In this document: in pieces, positions 26,772-35,011 of the stretch
How the letters are laid out: each line of letters begins with the position of its first letter
How positions within the stretch are numbered: the stretch's first letter is position 1
NCBI RefSeq assembly: GCF_026283965.1
Contig: NZ_JAPDPD010000017.1
Location: forward strand, 1-64,000
Origin: Dyella subtropica
Lineage (GTDB): Bacteria > Pseudomonadota > Gammaproteobacteria > Xanthomonadales > Rhodanobacteraceae
Direction of reading: 5' to 3'
DNA: 64,000 bases
Program-made: the position numbers and the translations under genes
Notes under the pieces: generated by a model
Databases searched by the model: none
What the model was told of the DNA's origin: nothing
The model's input: only the letters and a program-made list of their open reading frames with translations

Positions 26772-27623
26772 ATGACTACCCAGACACACTCCCACTCATT
26801 GCCTTACCTGGGTTACGGCCTGGGTTTGCGCGTCGATCACTACGAAACGTTGCTCGAACATCCCGGCAACGTCGAGTGGCTGGAGATTGTTTCCGAGAAC
26901 TACATGATTCCCGGCGGCCGCCCGCTGGTATGGCTGGAGAAATTTCGCGAGCGCTTTCCGTTAGTGATGCACGGCGTGTCGATGTCGATTGGCAGTGCGG
27001 ATCCGTTGGACGACGGTTATCTCGCGCGACTTGCCGCATTGGCGCGGCGCGTCGAACCGGCCTGGATCTCGGATCATTTGTGCTGGACGGGCGTGCAAGG
27101 GATCAATCTGCATGACCTGATGCCATTGCCTTACACCGAAGAAGCGCTGACTCACGTGGTCGATCGTGTACGCCGCGTGCAAGACGTACTGGGGCGGCGC
27201 ATTCTGCTGGAGAATGTTTCCAGCTATATCAGCTTCGCCGAATCACAACTGACGGAATGGCAATTTCTGGCGGCCGTCGCCGAACGTGCCGATTGCCTGA
27301 TCCTGCTCGACATCAACAACATCTACGTCAGCGCGCACAACCACGGCTTTTCTCCGCTGGACTATCTCGACGGCATACCTGCATCGCGGGTTCAGCAGTT
27401 TCATCTGGCCGGGCATGAGCACGGCGATCGACTGCTCATCGACACGCACGACGCGCCGATCATCGACCCGGTCTGGAATCTTTATGTCGAAGCGGTGCGT
27501 CGCTACGGCAAGGTGTCGACCATGATCGAGCGCGACGATCACATTCCGCCGCTGGCCGAATTGCTGGCCGAACTCGACCACGCACGCCTGCTCGCAGCGC
27601 CACTTCTCCGGGAAGCGGCATGA
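26772..27623 (+). CDS. bufB: MNIO-family enzyme (DUF692), bufferin maturation
   Basis: A 283-residue TIM-barrel multinuclear non-heme iron oxidase. Probable metal ligands appear in order: His67 (VMHGVSMS), His102 (SDHLCW), Glu147/Asn148 (LLENVSSY), Asp180 and Asn182-183 (LLDINNIY), His211 and His215 (FHLAGHEH), Asp224 and His226 (IDTHDAP) and Glu253 (MIERDD). It should modify cysteines of the upstream precursor using O2 and Fe(II)/Fe(III), in the cytoplasm. The ATG at 26772 is chosen; an in-frame ATG at 26736 falls inside the intercistronic hairpin. It overlaps bufC as ATGA. Confidence 0.9.
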   Translation: MTTQTHSHSLPYLGYGLGLRVDHYETLLEHPGNVEWLEIVSENYMIPGGRPLVWLEKFRERFPLVMHGVSMSIGSADPLDDGYLARLAALARRVEPAWISDHLCWTGVQGINLHDLMPLPYTEEALTHVVDRVRRVQDVLGRRILLENVSSYISFAESQLTEWQFLAAVAERADCLILLDINNIYVSAHNHGFSPLDYLDGIPASRVQQFHLAGHEHGDRLLIDTHDAPIIDPVWNLYVEAVRRYGKVSTMIERDDHIPPLAELLAELDHARLLAAPLLREAA

Positions 27624-28399
27624 GCAACCTGCAGACGCTTCAGCAACGCCTTCTGCAGGCGGTACTCGCCGACAGAGCGCCACGGCTGCGGGATTTGTGC
27701 GGCGACAACTCCGCCGATACAACGAGCCGGCTGGCCATCTACCGGAACGGCTATCGCATACGCCTGCGCGATGCGCTGGGTACGGAATATCCGGGGCTTG
27801 GCCTCATGGCAGGCCGGCGTTTCGGCCACTTGCTGGAGAGCTATATCGAAACCCACCCCTCCGGGCACTACAACATCCGCTGGCACGGTGCGGGCCTGGC
27901 CGCCTTTCTGGAATACGGGTTGCCCTGGCGCGACAAACCCGAGCTGGCCGATATGGCACGCCTGGACTGGGCCATTTCCACCGCGTTCGATGCCACGGAC
28001 GAGCCGACGCTCAGCGCCACTGCTCTTGTCGATGTGCCTGCCGAGTCGTGGGCAGCGCTGCGTCTGCGCTCGCAGAGCCACCTACAGATCCTCGCCAGTC
28101 CGTACAACGTGGATGCCTTCCGCCGCGCGGCCGATGGCAACAAGCAGCGACCTCGCCTGCGCCACTACGACAAGCCACGGTATCTGCTGGTCTGGCGGCA
28201 GTTGCTGACCGTGCGTTACCGCCTTGTCGAGGCGGATGAACTATCCGCACTGACTGGTGCGACGCAGCATGAAACGTTCGCCCAGCTCTGCGAGCGCCTG
28301 ACCGAACACCATGATCCGTCAAACGCGCTGCCACGCATGGCGGCGCTGCTGCGCCAGTGGCTGGATGATGGCCTGATCAGCGGCTGGGAGCTGGCCTAG
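27620..28399 (+). CDS. bufC: DUF2063 partner protein of the MNIO enzyme
   Basis: A 259-residue protein with an N-terminal DUF2063 domain (about 1-100: QRLLQAVL, RLAIYRNGYRIRLRDALGTEYPGL) and a C-terminal helical half. DUF2063 proteins act with DUF692 enzymes in binding and presenting the precursor peptide; the RiPP-recognition role is inferred from the family. The start overlaps the bufB stop by four bases. An AraC-type regulator follows 68 bases later. Confidence 0.88.
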   Translation: MSNLQTLQQRLLQAVLADRAPRLRDLCGDNSADTTSRLAIYRNGYRIRLRDALGTEYPGLGLMAGRRFGHLLESYIETHPSGHYNIRWHGAGLAAFLEYGLPWRDKPELADMARLDWAISTAFDATDEPTLSATALVDVPAESWAALRLRSQSHLQILASPYNVDAFRRAADGNKQRPRLRHYDKPRYLLVWRQLLTVRYRLVEADELSALTGATQHETFAQLCERLTEHHDPSNALPRMAALLRQWLDDGLISGWELA

Positions 28400-28467
28400 C
28401 CGCATGTAACCCGTGACGTACTTCCGGCGAAATGGAGTCTGAGTGTTACTCGACGGAAGGATCGCCC

Positions 28468-29391
28468 GTGTACATCGAACACCATCCCGCTCTATCTCAC
28501 GCCTTATCCCAGGGGTCGCGCCCGATGCCGATCGAGCCTGCGCTCGAATCACTGCTGAGCCAGTCGATGCTGCGCGTGGACGTGATTGCCGAACTGCATC
28601 GCTGCGGCTCCTGGTTCCTCGATGAACCCCGCTACCACTGCGGCTTGTTTCATTTGGTGGGCGTCGGACGATGCAAGGTCGAGGGCGCGGTACTCGATCA
28701 AGCACTGGAACTGGAGACCGGTGACCTGGTCATCTTCCCGCATGGCGATCCACATCGCCTGAGTGTCGATGGGGAAATGGGCATGAAGCTCACCGACCAA
28801 ACCAGCCTCATCTGCGGCGAATTGCATTTCCCGGGACATTCGCAGCACCCTCTCGGTCATGCGCTTCCGGCCTGCTTCGCGGTGCGTGCGAAAGAAGCTG
28901 ATCCTACATTCCGGCAGCTGTCGACGATGATGGTCGACATCGTCAACACAGGGCACGTTGGGCGGCAAGTACTGCTGAACAAGCTCGCCGACACACTGTT
29001 CGCGCTTGCCGTTTGCGATTACGCCAATCGTGCCGGCGAACGCCGTGGCCTGTTTGCCGCGCTGGCCGATCCGCGCATCGCCAGGGTCTTGCAGGCCGTG
29101 CACGAGAACCCCGGCCACCCCTGGACCATGCAATCGATGGCCTCACTCGCCTGCCTGTCGCGCTCCGCGTTTGCCGAACGCTTCACGCAGTTGATGAAGA
29201 TCCCCCCGATGCAATACGTCACGCAATGGCGCGTAAGCATCGCCGAACAGTTACTGCGCGATAGGCAGCAATCGGTGGCGGGCATTGCCCAGCAACTCGG
29301 CTATAGCAGCGAAGCGGCATTCCGCCGCCTGTTCAAACGGGTCAGCGGAGTTTGTCCGGGCAGGGTTCGTGCGGACGTTTGTGCGGCGTAA
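28468..29391 (+). CDS. AraC-family transcriptional regulator
   Basis: A 307-residue activator-type regulator. The N-terminal half is a cupin sensor domain (AraC_binding_6/cupin: GLFHLVGVGRCKVEG, ETGDLVIFPHGDPH), and the C-terminal ~100 residues hold two helix-turn-helix motifs (MASLACLSRSAFAERFTQ and IAQQLGYSSEAAFRRLFKR). The GTG at 28468 has AAGGA six bases upstream, the best ribosome site in the frame; an ATG at 28525 is possible. It lies behind the bufferin genes on the same strand and could regulate them, though this is not shown. Confidence 0.88.
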   Translation: MYIEHHPALSHALSQGSRPMPIEPALESLLSQSMLRVDVIAELHRCGSWFLDEPRYHCGLFHLVGVGRCKVEGAVLDQALELETGDLVIFPHGDPHRLSVDGEMGMKLTDQTSLICGELHFPGHSQHPLGHALPACFAVRAKEADPTFRQLSTMMVDIVNTGHVGRQVLLNKLADTLFALAVCDYANRAGERRGLFAALADPRIARVLQAVHENPGHPWTMQSMASLACLSRSAFAERFTQLMKIPPMQYVTQWRVSIAEQLLRDRQQSVAGIAQQLGYSSEAAFRRLFKRVSGVCPGRVRADVCAA

Positions 29392-29392
29392 A

Positions 29393-29419
29393 AAAAGGGC
29401 CGGCAAAGCCGGCCCTTTT
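29393..29419. terminator. Bidirectional Rho-independent terminator
   Basis: 12-bp stem AAAAGGGCCGGC (29393-29404) / GCCGGCCCTTTT (29408-29419) with an AAA loop, preceded by further A residues. It gives a U-tract on both strands, between the convergent AraC gene and the M3 peptidase gene. Confidence 0.9.
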
Positions 29420-29441
29420 CATCATTCATCAGAGGCGCAAC

Positions 29442-31643
29442 TCACTTCTTCTTTGGCGCTTCTTTCAACCCGCGATCGACCAGCATCGGCTCCACGCTTG
29501 GGTCCTTGCCGCGCCAGTCGCGGTACAGTTGGCCCAGTTCCACGGTGTTGCCACGCGAGAGAATCATGTCGCGGAAGCGGTCCCCGTTCTCACGGGTAAG
29601 ACCACCGTGCTCCTTGAACCACTCGAAGCCGTCGTCGGACAACATCTGCGTCCACAGGTAGGCGTAGTAGCCGGCCGCGTAGCCATTACCCCAGATGTGC
29701 TGGAAGTAGCTGGAACGGTAGCGCGGCGGCACGTAGCTGAGGTCGATCTTGTCTTTCTTCAGCGCATCGGCCTCGAACTTGTCGGCGTCCTGCTTGGGCG
29801 CGTCGGTGCCGAGGCTGTGCCAATTCATGTCGAGCAGGGCGGCGGCGACCAGCTCGGTCATGTCGTAACCCTTGTTGAAGGTGGCCGCCTTCTTGATCTT
29901 GTCCACCAGCGGCTGCGGCATCGCCTCGCCGGTCTGATAGTGCTTGGCGTAGTGGGCGAAGACTTTCGGGTCGGTCGCCCAGTGCTCGTTGAACTGCGAC
30001 GGAAATTCAACAAAGTCGCGCGCCGTCGAGGTGCCCGAGAGCGTGGGGTACTGCGCGTTGGCGAAGATGCCGTGCAGGCCATGACCGAACTCATGGAACA
30101 TGGTGGTCACGTCGTCGAACGACAGCAGCGCCGGCTGGCCCGGTGCCGGCTTGGTGAAGTTGGCGACGTTGTAGATCACCGGCTTGGTGCCCAGCAGCTT
30201 CGACTGGTCGACGAAGTTGCTCATCCAGGCGCCGCCGTTCTTGTTATCGCGCTTGTAGTAATCGCAATAGAACAACGCCAGCGACGTGCCGTCCTTGTCG
30301 AACACTTCGAACACACGCACATCCGGCTGATACACCGGAATGTCCTTGCGCTCCTTGAAGGTCAGCCCGTAGAGCTGGTTGGCCGCGTAGAACACGCCGT
30401 TCTGCAGCACGTTATCCAGCTCGAAGTACGGTTTGATCTGCGATTCGTCGAGATCGTACTTGGCCTTCCGCACCTGCTCGGCGTAGTGACTCCAGTCCCA
30501 GGCCTCGACCTTGAAACCACCCTTCTGCTGATCGATCACCGCCTGGATGTCCTTAGCCTCGGCCTGCGCACGCGTCGTGGCGGGCTGCACCAGGTTCTGC
30601 ATGAACTTGATCGCCGCCTCCGGCGTCTTGGCCATCTGGTCTTCCAGCTTCCAAGCGGCGTAGTTCGGGAAACCGACCAGCTTGGCCTGCTCCGCACGCA
30701 GCTGCGCGATGCGCTCGATGATGGCGCGGGTGTCGTTGGCATCACCGTGTTCTGCGCGATCCCACGAAGCCTTGAACATCGCTTCGCGCGTGGCGCGATC
30801 CGTCAGATTCTGCAGATCCGGCTGCTGCGTGGTGTTCTGCAGCGGCAGCACCCACTTGCCGTCGAGCTTGCGATCCTTGGCGGCCTGCTCGGCAGCGGCG
30901 ACGTCACCATCGGAAAGGGTGGCCAGCTTGCTCTTGTCGTCCACCACCAGCGCACCGGCCTTGGTCGCGGCCAGCAACTTGTTGGTGAACTGCGTGCTGA
31001 GCGTGGACTCTTCCTTGTTGAGATCCTTCAGCTTGGCCTTGTCAGCCTCGGACAGCTTGGCGCCGGCGAGCACAAAATTCTTGTAGACCACGTCCACCAG
31101 GCGCAGCGATTCCGGATCGAGCTTCAGCGCATCACGCTGCTCATAGATCGTTTCGACGCGCTTGAACAACTTGTCGTTGAGATAGATGGCATCCTGGTGT
31201 GCGGCGAGCTTGGGCGCCTCTTCTTCTTGCACCTTCTGCAGCGCATCGCTGGTGTTGGCGCCGGTGACGGCGTCGAACGAGCGTTGCACGCGGGTCAGCA
31301 GCGCACCGGATTTCTCCATCGCCACGTAGGTGTTCTCAAACGTCGGCGCTTCCGAGTTGTTGGCAATCTTCTCGATCTCGACGAGGTGCTGCTTCATGCC
31401 CTCTTCGATCGCCGGCTGGTAATCGCTTTCCTTGATCTTGTCGAACGGCGGCGCCTGGAACGGCAGCGTGCTGGCAACGAAGAACGGGTTGGCCGCGCTG
31501 GCTTCGGCCGTCGCGGTGGACCCGGCTTTGGCGGTCGATGCCGATGCAGGCTGTTCGCTGGACTTGGCGGCATCGTTGGACGGCTGCGAACAGGCAGCAA
31601 GGGCGATCGACGTGGCAATCACGAGTGCGCGGAGACGAGGCAT
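29442..31643 (-). CDS. dcp: M3-family metallopeptidase (peptidyl-dipeptidase Dcp-like) lipoprotein
   Basis: Zinc peptidase of 733 residues related to Dcp/oligopeptidase A. The catalytic HEFGH motif (MFHEFGHGLHG, about 517-521) is intact, with the downstream glutamate in RDFVEFPSQFNEHW. A lipoprotein signal ends in LAAC (Cys18), followed by an Ala/Ser/Thr-rich linker, so it should be anchored in the cell envelope, unlike the cytoplasmic E. coli enzymes. Start ATG at 31643 has AGGAAAA upstream; an upstream ATG at 31682 would spoil the signal peptide. Likely degrades small periplasmic peptides. Confidence 0.93.
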   Translation of the reverse strand: MPRLRALVIATSIALAACSQPSNDAAKSSEQPASASTAKAGSTATAEASAANPFFVASTLPFQAPPFDKIKESDYQPAIEEGMKQHLVEIEKIANNSEAPTFENTYVAMEKSGALLTRVQRSFDAVTGANTSDALQKVQEEEAPKLAAHQDAIYLNDKLFKRVETIYEQRDALKLDPESLRLVDVVYKNFVLAGAKLSEADKAKLKDLNKEESTLSTQFTNKLLAATKAGALVVDDKSKLATLSDGDVAAAEQAAKDRKLDGKWVLPLQNTTQQPDLQNLTDRATREAMFKASWDRAEHGDANDTRAIIERIAQLRAEQAKLVGFPNYAAWKLEDQMAKTPEAAIKFMQNLVQPATTRAQAEAKDIQAVIDQQKGGFKVEAWDWSHYAEQVRKAKYDLDESQIKPYFELDNVLQNGVFYAANQLYGLTFKERKDIPVYQPDVRVFEVFDKDGTSLALFYCDYYKRDNKNGGAWMSNFVDQSKLLGTKPVIYNVANFTKPAPGQPALLSFDDVTTMFHEFGHGLHGIFANAQYPTLSGTSTARDFVEFPSQFNEHWATDPKVFAHYAKHYQTGEAMPQPLVDKIKKAATFNKGYDMTELVAAALLDMNWHSLGTDAPKQDADKFEADALKKDKIDLSYVPPRYRSSYFQHIWGNGYAAGYYAYLWTQMLSDDGFEWFKEHGGLTRENGDRFRDMILSRGNTVELGQLYRDWRGKDPSVEPMLVDRGLKEAPKKK

Positions 31644-31741
31644 CGGTTTTCCTAGGTGATGACAGCCTTTGACTTTAACCATAGCCGGCAGCTTCTTCCA
31701 AGAGCCGGAAGTCAGCTACCGCCGTCGTACCACGACAAATC

Positions 31742-32092
31742 TTAAGCCGAACGCATGTCGCGCAACTGCCAGCTCGGCCCTATCAGCAGGTTCAAGCGAT
31801 GGCGCACGATGCGCATCGGCAGGTTGGTGATCAGATCGACGTCGGTATGCAAATCCGCCACACGCGCATTCACCGATGCGTCGAGATCGGTGGCGCCGAG
31901 TGCGGGGTCCACTTCGTCCGGCTCGGGCTGCGTGACGCGCCAGCGTTCGAACAGGCCGGGCTGGCGCAGGGCTTCCTGCAAGGTGGCGGCAAAATCATTG
32001 GGCCCGGCGCCGTCATAGCTCAGCAACGGATCCGCGCCGCGTGCGTGAGCGAGATCGGCGATGGACAGAAAGTAGTGACTGCGACCAGCCAT
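31742..32092 (-). CDS. Conserved hypothetical small protein
   Basis: A 116-residue soluble protein (MAGRSHYFLSIADLAHARG...). Start ATG at 32092 has a strong AAGGAG six bases upstream. The first half is rich in A, L and D; the last part (VDLITNLPMRIVRHRLNLLIGPSWQLRDMR) is basic. It is not a family I recognise. It lies 35 bases after the bioD stop on the same strand and may be co-transcribed with it. Confidence 0.7.
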   Translation of the reverse strand: MAGRSHYFLSIADLAHARGADPLLSYDGAGPNDFAATLQEALRQPGLFERWRVTQPEPDEVDPALGATDLDASVNARVADLHTDVDLITNLPMRIVRHRLNLLIGPSWQLRDMRSA

Positions 32093-32127
32093 GGCATGCT
32101 CCTTCGCGAAGTTCCTCTATATCAAAC

Positions 32128-32805
32128 TCAATCCACCATCGCGCTGACGTCAAGCTCACTGGCCGCCTGCGCGGGCGTGACACCATGCGGCAGTACGCCA
32201 AGGCAAGGGGCCGGCAGCAACTCGCGCAAGGTCGCCAGGTTTTCTTCCGCGGCAAGCATGGCCGGATCCACAAGATTGCCGATCCAGCCGATCAGCTCGC
32301 AGCCGTCGGCGACGATCGCCCGCGCGCTGAGCAAGGCATGGCTGAGGCAACCCAACCGCAGGCCGACCACCAGGATCACCGGCAGGCGCCACGCCTTCGC
32401 GATATCCGCCGCCGACAGCCCCCGCGCCAACGGCACCAGCCAGCCGCCGACACCCTCCACCACCACTTTGTCATGACTCGCGCTCAAAACATCGAACGCA
32501 TCGCGCAGCGGCGGCAGCGAGATGGTTACGCCGGCATGGGCTGCCGCAAGATGCGGCGACAATGCCTCGCGCAAAGCGATCGGGTTGATCAGCTCGTAGG
32601 GCACGGACACGCTGCTGGCCGCCTGCAGAGCCAGCGCGTCCTCATTACGCAGGCCGTCCGGCGTATCGATGCAGCCGCTCGCCACCGGCTTCATGCCGCA
32701 GGCGGCTTCGCCAGCGTTACGGAGAGCATGCAACAGTGCACAGGCGGCGTGCGTCTTGCCGATGCCGGTATCGGTGCCGGCGATAAAGACGGCCTGCATG
32801 CTCAT
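32128..32805 (-). CDS. bioD: Dethiobiotin synthetase
   Basis: Biotin pathway enzyme forming the ureido ring of dethiobiotin from DAPA, CO2 and ATP; cytoplasmic dimer. 225 residues, the same as E. coli BioD. The P-loop GTDTGIGKT (about 10-18), the substrate Lys in MKPVASGC and the VEGVGGWLVPL segment are present. The start ATG at 32805 overlaps the stop of the upstream TMEM175-type gene as ATGA; a second ATG two codons later is possible. No other biotin genes lie nearby. Confidence 0.95.
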   Translation of the reverse strand: MSMQAVFIAGTDTGIGKTHAACALLHALRNAGEAACGMKPVASGCIDTPDGLRNEDALALQAASSVSVPYELINPIALREALSPHLAAAHAGVTISLPPLRDAFDVLSASHDKVVVEGVGGWLVPLARGLSAADIAKAWRLPVILVVGLRLGCLSHALLSARAIVADGCELIGWIGNLVDPAMLAAEENLATLRELLPAPCLGVLPHGVTPAQAASELDVSAMVD

Positions 32806-33482
32806 GCCATGCCGTACCGGCGACGGAAACGCGCGGCCACCGGGCCGATCAGGAACAACAACGAGTACATGCAGCCCGGCAGCGCCCATAGCCAGCCTGG
32901 TGCTTCCAGCGGCATCAACAGAGCCACCAACGCGGAGACCAGGCCGATCACCGCCGGTACGCTCCATATCCACAGACCCAGCTGCGCCTCCCTTGCATCG
33001 AAGCCCTCGCGCTCCGCACGGCGTGCCGCATGGTGAAACAACGCCGTCAACGTGCCCGCCATGCAGGCGTAGCAAAGGCCATAGCAGGCAAACAGGATGC
33101 GCATGTCCGCGGTGCTCGCCGGGCGAAATTCACTCGGAAAGATGGGGCTGATGCCGTTGAACACGCTGGCGAACACCATGTGCAACGGATAGATGAAGAT
33201 CAGCGCAAAGAACACCAGCAGCAGCGACAGCCAGCGACTCATCGTGTCGCTCTCAGGACAGCGCTCGCGCCAGCGCACGTGGCCGTGCCAGAAGAAGGTG
33301 ATCTGGAAGAAGCTGGCGGCGAAGGCGGGGATGCCGCCCAGAGCAATTAGCAATTTGTCGGTGCTGCTGGGAATCACTCCGCCGCCGATCACCAGCAAGG
33401 TCAGGGTGAAGGCGAAGGCGCCGTCGACGAACATGTCCAGCCGGCCTGCTTCCACGCCTTCCCGATGCACGATCGCGTTCAT
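32802..33482 (-). CDS. TMEM175-family potassium-channel-like membrane protein
   Basis: A 226-residue membrane protein with about six helices. The N-terminal RLDMFVDGAFAFTLTLL matches the RxxxFSDGxxAIxITLL signature of TMEM175/DUF1211 channels; Val replaces the Ser. Bacterial members are tetrameric K+ channels. Start ATG at 33482 has AGGGA seven bases upstream; an alternative at 33512 adds ten residues. It is coupled to bioD by a 4-base overlap, an association I cannot explain by function. Confidence 0.85.
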   Translation of the reverse strand: MNAIVHREGVEAGRLDMFVDGAFAFTLTLLVIGGGVIPSSTDKLLIALGGIPAFAASFFQITFFWHGHVRWRERCPESDTMSRWLSLLLVFFALIFIYPLHMVFASVFNGISPIFPSEFRPASTADMRILFACYGLCYACMAGTLTALFHHAARRAEREGFDAREAQLGLWIWSVPAVIGLVSALVALLMPLEAPGWLWALPGCMYSLLFLIGPVAARFRRRYGMA

Positions 33483-33541
33483 CCCAGCGTCCCTGGTCAA
33501 TGGTGGGCGCATAATACGAGCTTTCCGCCCGGACCCACGCT

Positions 33542-34033
33542 ATGTTCGAAGTCGCCACGCAAACCTATACCAGCAAGCGTGAGCATTACGAGGATTTGTG
33601 CGCGCAAGCCCGCGGCATGCTGGCGGACGAACCCAATCTGATCGCCAATGCCGCGAACTTCGCTGCATTGGTCTTCAACAGCCTGCCCGAACTGAACTGG
33701 GCCGGCTTCTATCTATACGACGGCAAGGAGCTGGTGGTCGGCCCGTTCCAGGGCAAACCGGCCTGCATACGCATCGCCATCGGACGCGGCGTCTGCGGCA
33801 CGGCGGCGCAAACGCGCGAGACCCAGCTAGTGGGTGACGTGCACGCCTTCGAAGGCCACATCGCCTGCGATGCGGCGTCCAACTCGGAAATCGTGGTGCC
33901 GCTGGTCAAGGCGGACGGCACCCTGCTCGGCGTGTGGGATGTGGACAGCCCGGTGGTGGCGCGCTTCGACGAGGAGGACCGCGCCGGCATGGAAGCGCTG
34001 TGCGCTGTTTTCATGGAAGCCGTAAACACCTGA
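33542..34033 (+). CDS. msrC: Free methionine-(R)-sulfoxide reductase (GAF domain)
   Basis: A 163-residue GAF-fold enzyme that reduces free L-methionine-(R)-sulfoxide using thioredoxin. The three active-site cysteines of the fRMsr family are present: Cys75 (KPACIRI), Cys85 (GVCGTAAQ) and Cys109 (GHIACDAAS). The motif WAGFYLYD and the ending WDVDSPVVARF are also typical. ATG at 33542; divergent from the TMEM175 gene. The MITE-like element begins 20 bases after its stop. Confidence 0.93.
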   Translation: MFEVATQTYTSKREHYEDLCAQARGMLADEPNLIANAANFAALVFNSLPELNWAGFYLYDGKELVVGPFQGKPACIRIAIGRGVCGTAAQTRETQLVGDVHAFEGHIACDAASNSEIVVPLVKADGTLLGVWDVDSPVVARFDEEDRAGMEALCAVFMEAVNT

Positions 34034-34050
34034 TACCAGGCCAGCCACGC

Positions 34051-34251
34051 TTAGAGCCTGTTCGAAATCTCTGGTTCTATATTGAACTGCTCGCCCTCCG
34101 CGCGGGGAGGTAAGCCTTTGGGTCGCGGTTTATTGCTTTGATGTTGGGGGATCGCGACCTGGCCGCTTACGCAGCGGGCGTCGCGAACACAGAACACATC
34201 CCTCAGTACCGCTCCATCTTTGCCGCCGTAGAGATTTTGAGCAGGCTCTTA
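34051..34251. mobile_element. Non-autonomous MITE-like element with TTA target duplication
   Basis: A 195-base unit (34054-34248) bounded by imperfect 18-bp terminal inverted repeats: GAGCCTGTTCGAAATCTC on the left and, on the opposite strand, GAGCCTGCTCAAAATCTC on the right (2 mismatches). It is flanked by TTA on both sides (34051-34053, 34249-34251), as a 3-bp target-site duplication would be. Inside is another inverted pair (GGTCGCG at 34121, CGCGACC at 34153) and no transposase. The right TTA is the engB stop codon (TAA on the minus strand). Confidence 0.75.
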
Positions 34252-34887
34252 CTCGCGCGGCTGGCGCAGAAATGTCACCACTGCCTCACGCGCTTCCTCC
34301 ACGCCCGTGCCTTCGCTGGAGGAAAACACCTGCACTGACGCCTGCAAACCCTCGACACCGAATTGCTTGCGCATCGCGGCCAGCGCCTGCGCGGCCTGCC
34401 CGCGCGAGAGCTTGTCCGCCTTGGTCAGCAGCAAGTGACAGGGCAGATGGGTCTGGAAGCAGAACTCCAGCATCATCCGGTCGAATTCCTTCAGCGGATG
34501 GCGGATGTCGGCGATCAGCACTACGCCACGCAAGCTGCGGCGCTGGTGCAGGTAAGCATCGATTTCCTGCTTCCAGTGGTCGCGCAACTCCGGCGGCACC
34601 TTGGCGTAGCCGTAGCCGGGCAGGTCGATCAGACGCACCTGCAGCGGCGGCTGGCCATCGCCTTGCGCCAGCGATGGCATCGAGAACGCCACCATCTGTT
34701 GCGTGCGGCCGGGTGTTTTGGAGGTGCGCGCCAATCCTCGATGCCCAGTCAGGGCATTCAGGGCACTGGACTTGCCGGCATTGGAGCGGCCAGCGAAGGC
34801 CACTTCCGCACCCTGATCGGCAGGCAATTGGTGGATGCGATGAGCGGCCAGCACGAACTGGGCACCCTGAAGGGGATTGGAGGCCAT
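34249..34887 (-). CDS. engB: Ribosome-biogenesis GTPase EngB (YihA/YsxC)
   Basis: Essential GTPase for large-subunit assembly, 212 residues. G1 GRSNAGKSS (33-41), G2 around TPGRTQ, G3 DLPGYGYAK, G4 TKADK and G5 SSSEGTG are all present. ATG at 34887. The stop codon coincides with the target duplication of the adjacent MITE-like element, so the last residues could have been altered by insertion; FLRQPRE is a normal-looking C-terminus. Divergent from cytochrome c4, the usual gammaproteobacterial neighbour. Confidence 0.95.
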   Translation of the reverse strand: MASNPLQGAQFVLAAHRIHQLPADQGAEVAFAGRSNAGKSSALNALTGHRGLARTSKTPGRTQQMVAFSMPSLAQGDGQPPLQVRLIDLPGYGYAKVPPELRDHWKQEIDAYLHQRRSLRGVVLIADIRHPLKEFDRMMLEFCFQTHLPCHLLLTKADKLSRGQAAQALAAMRKQFGVEGLQASVQVFSSSEGTGVEEAREAVVTFLRQPRE

Positions 34888-35011
34888 ATATAGAGAATCT
34901 TCTGGTTTGACCGGCTACGGCGCGGCAGGGATAATTCCAAAGTTTCTGCCAGTTACAGCGCCGCAACGTCGCGCGCCGTGCAGCCATAGCAGTTTTTCTG
35001 GAGACAAGTGT

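Noticed and set aside
29352-31655. A 767-codon open frame on the plus strand
   Set aside because: It is the antisense of the M3 peptidase gene. It has Leu/Val/Arg-rich periodic composition with no domain, while the minus-strand frame has a lipobox and HEFGH.
34138-34338. A 66-codon frame inside and beyond the MITE-like element
   Set aside because: It crosses the right inverted repeat into antisense engB and shows no transposase motif.
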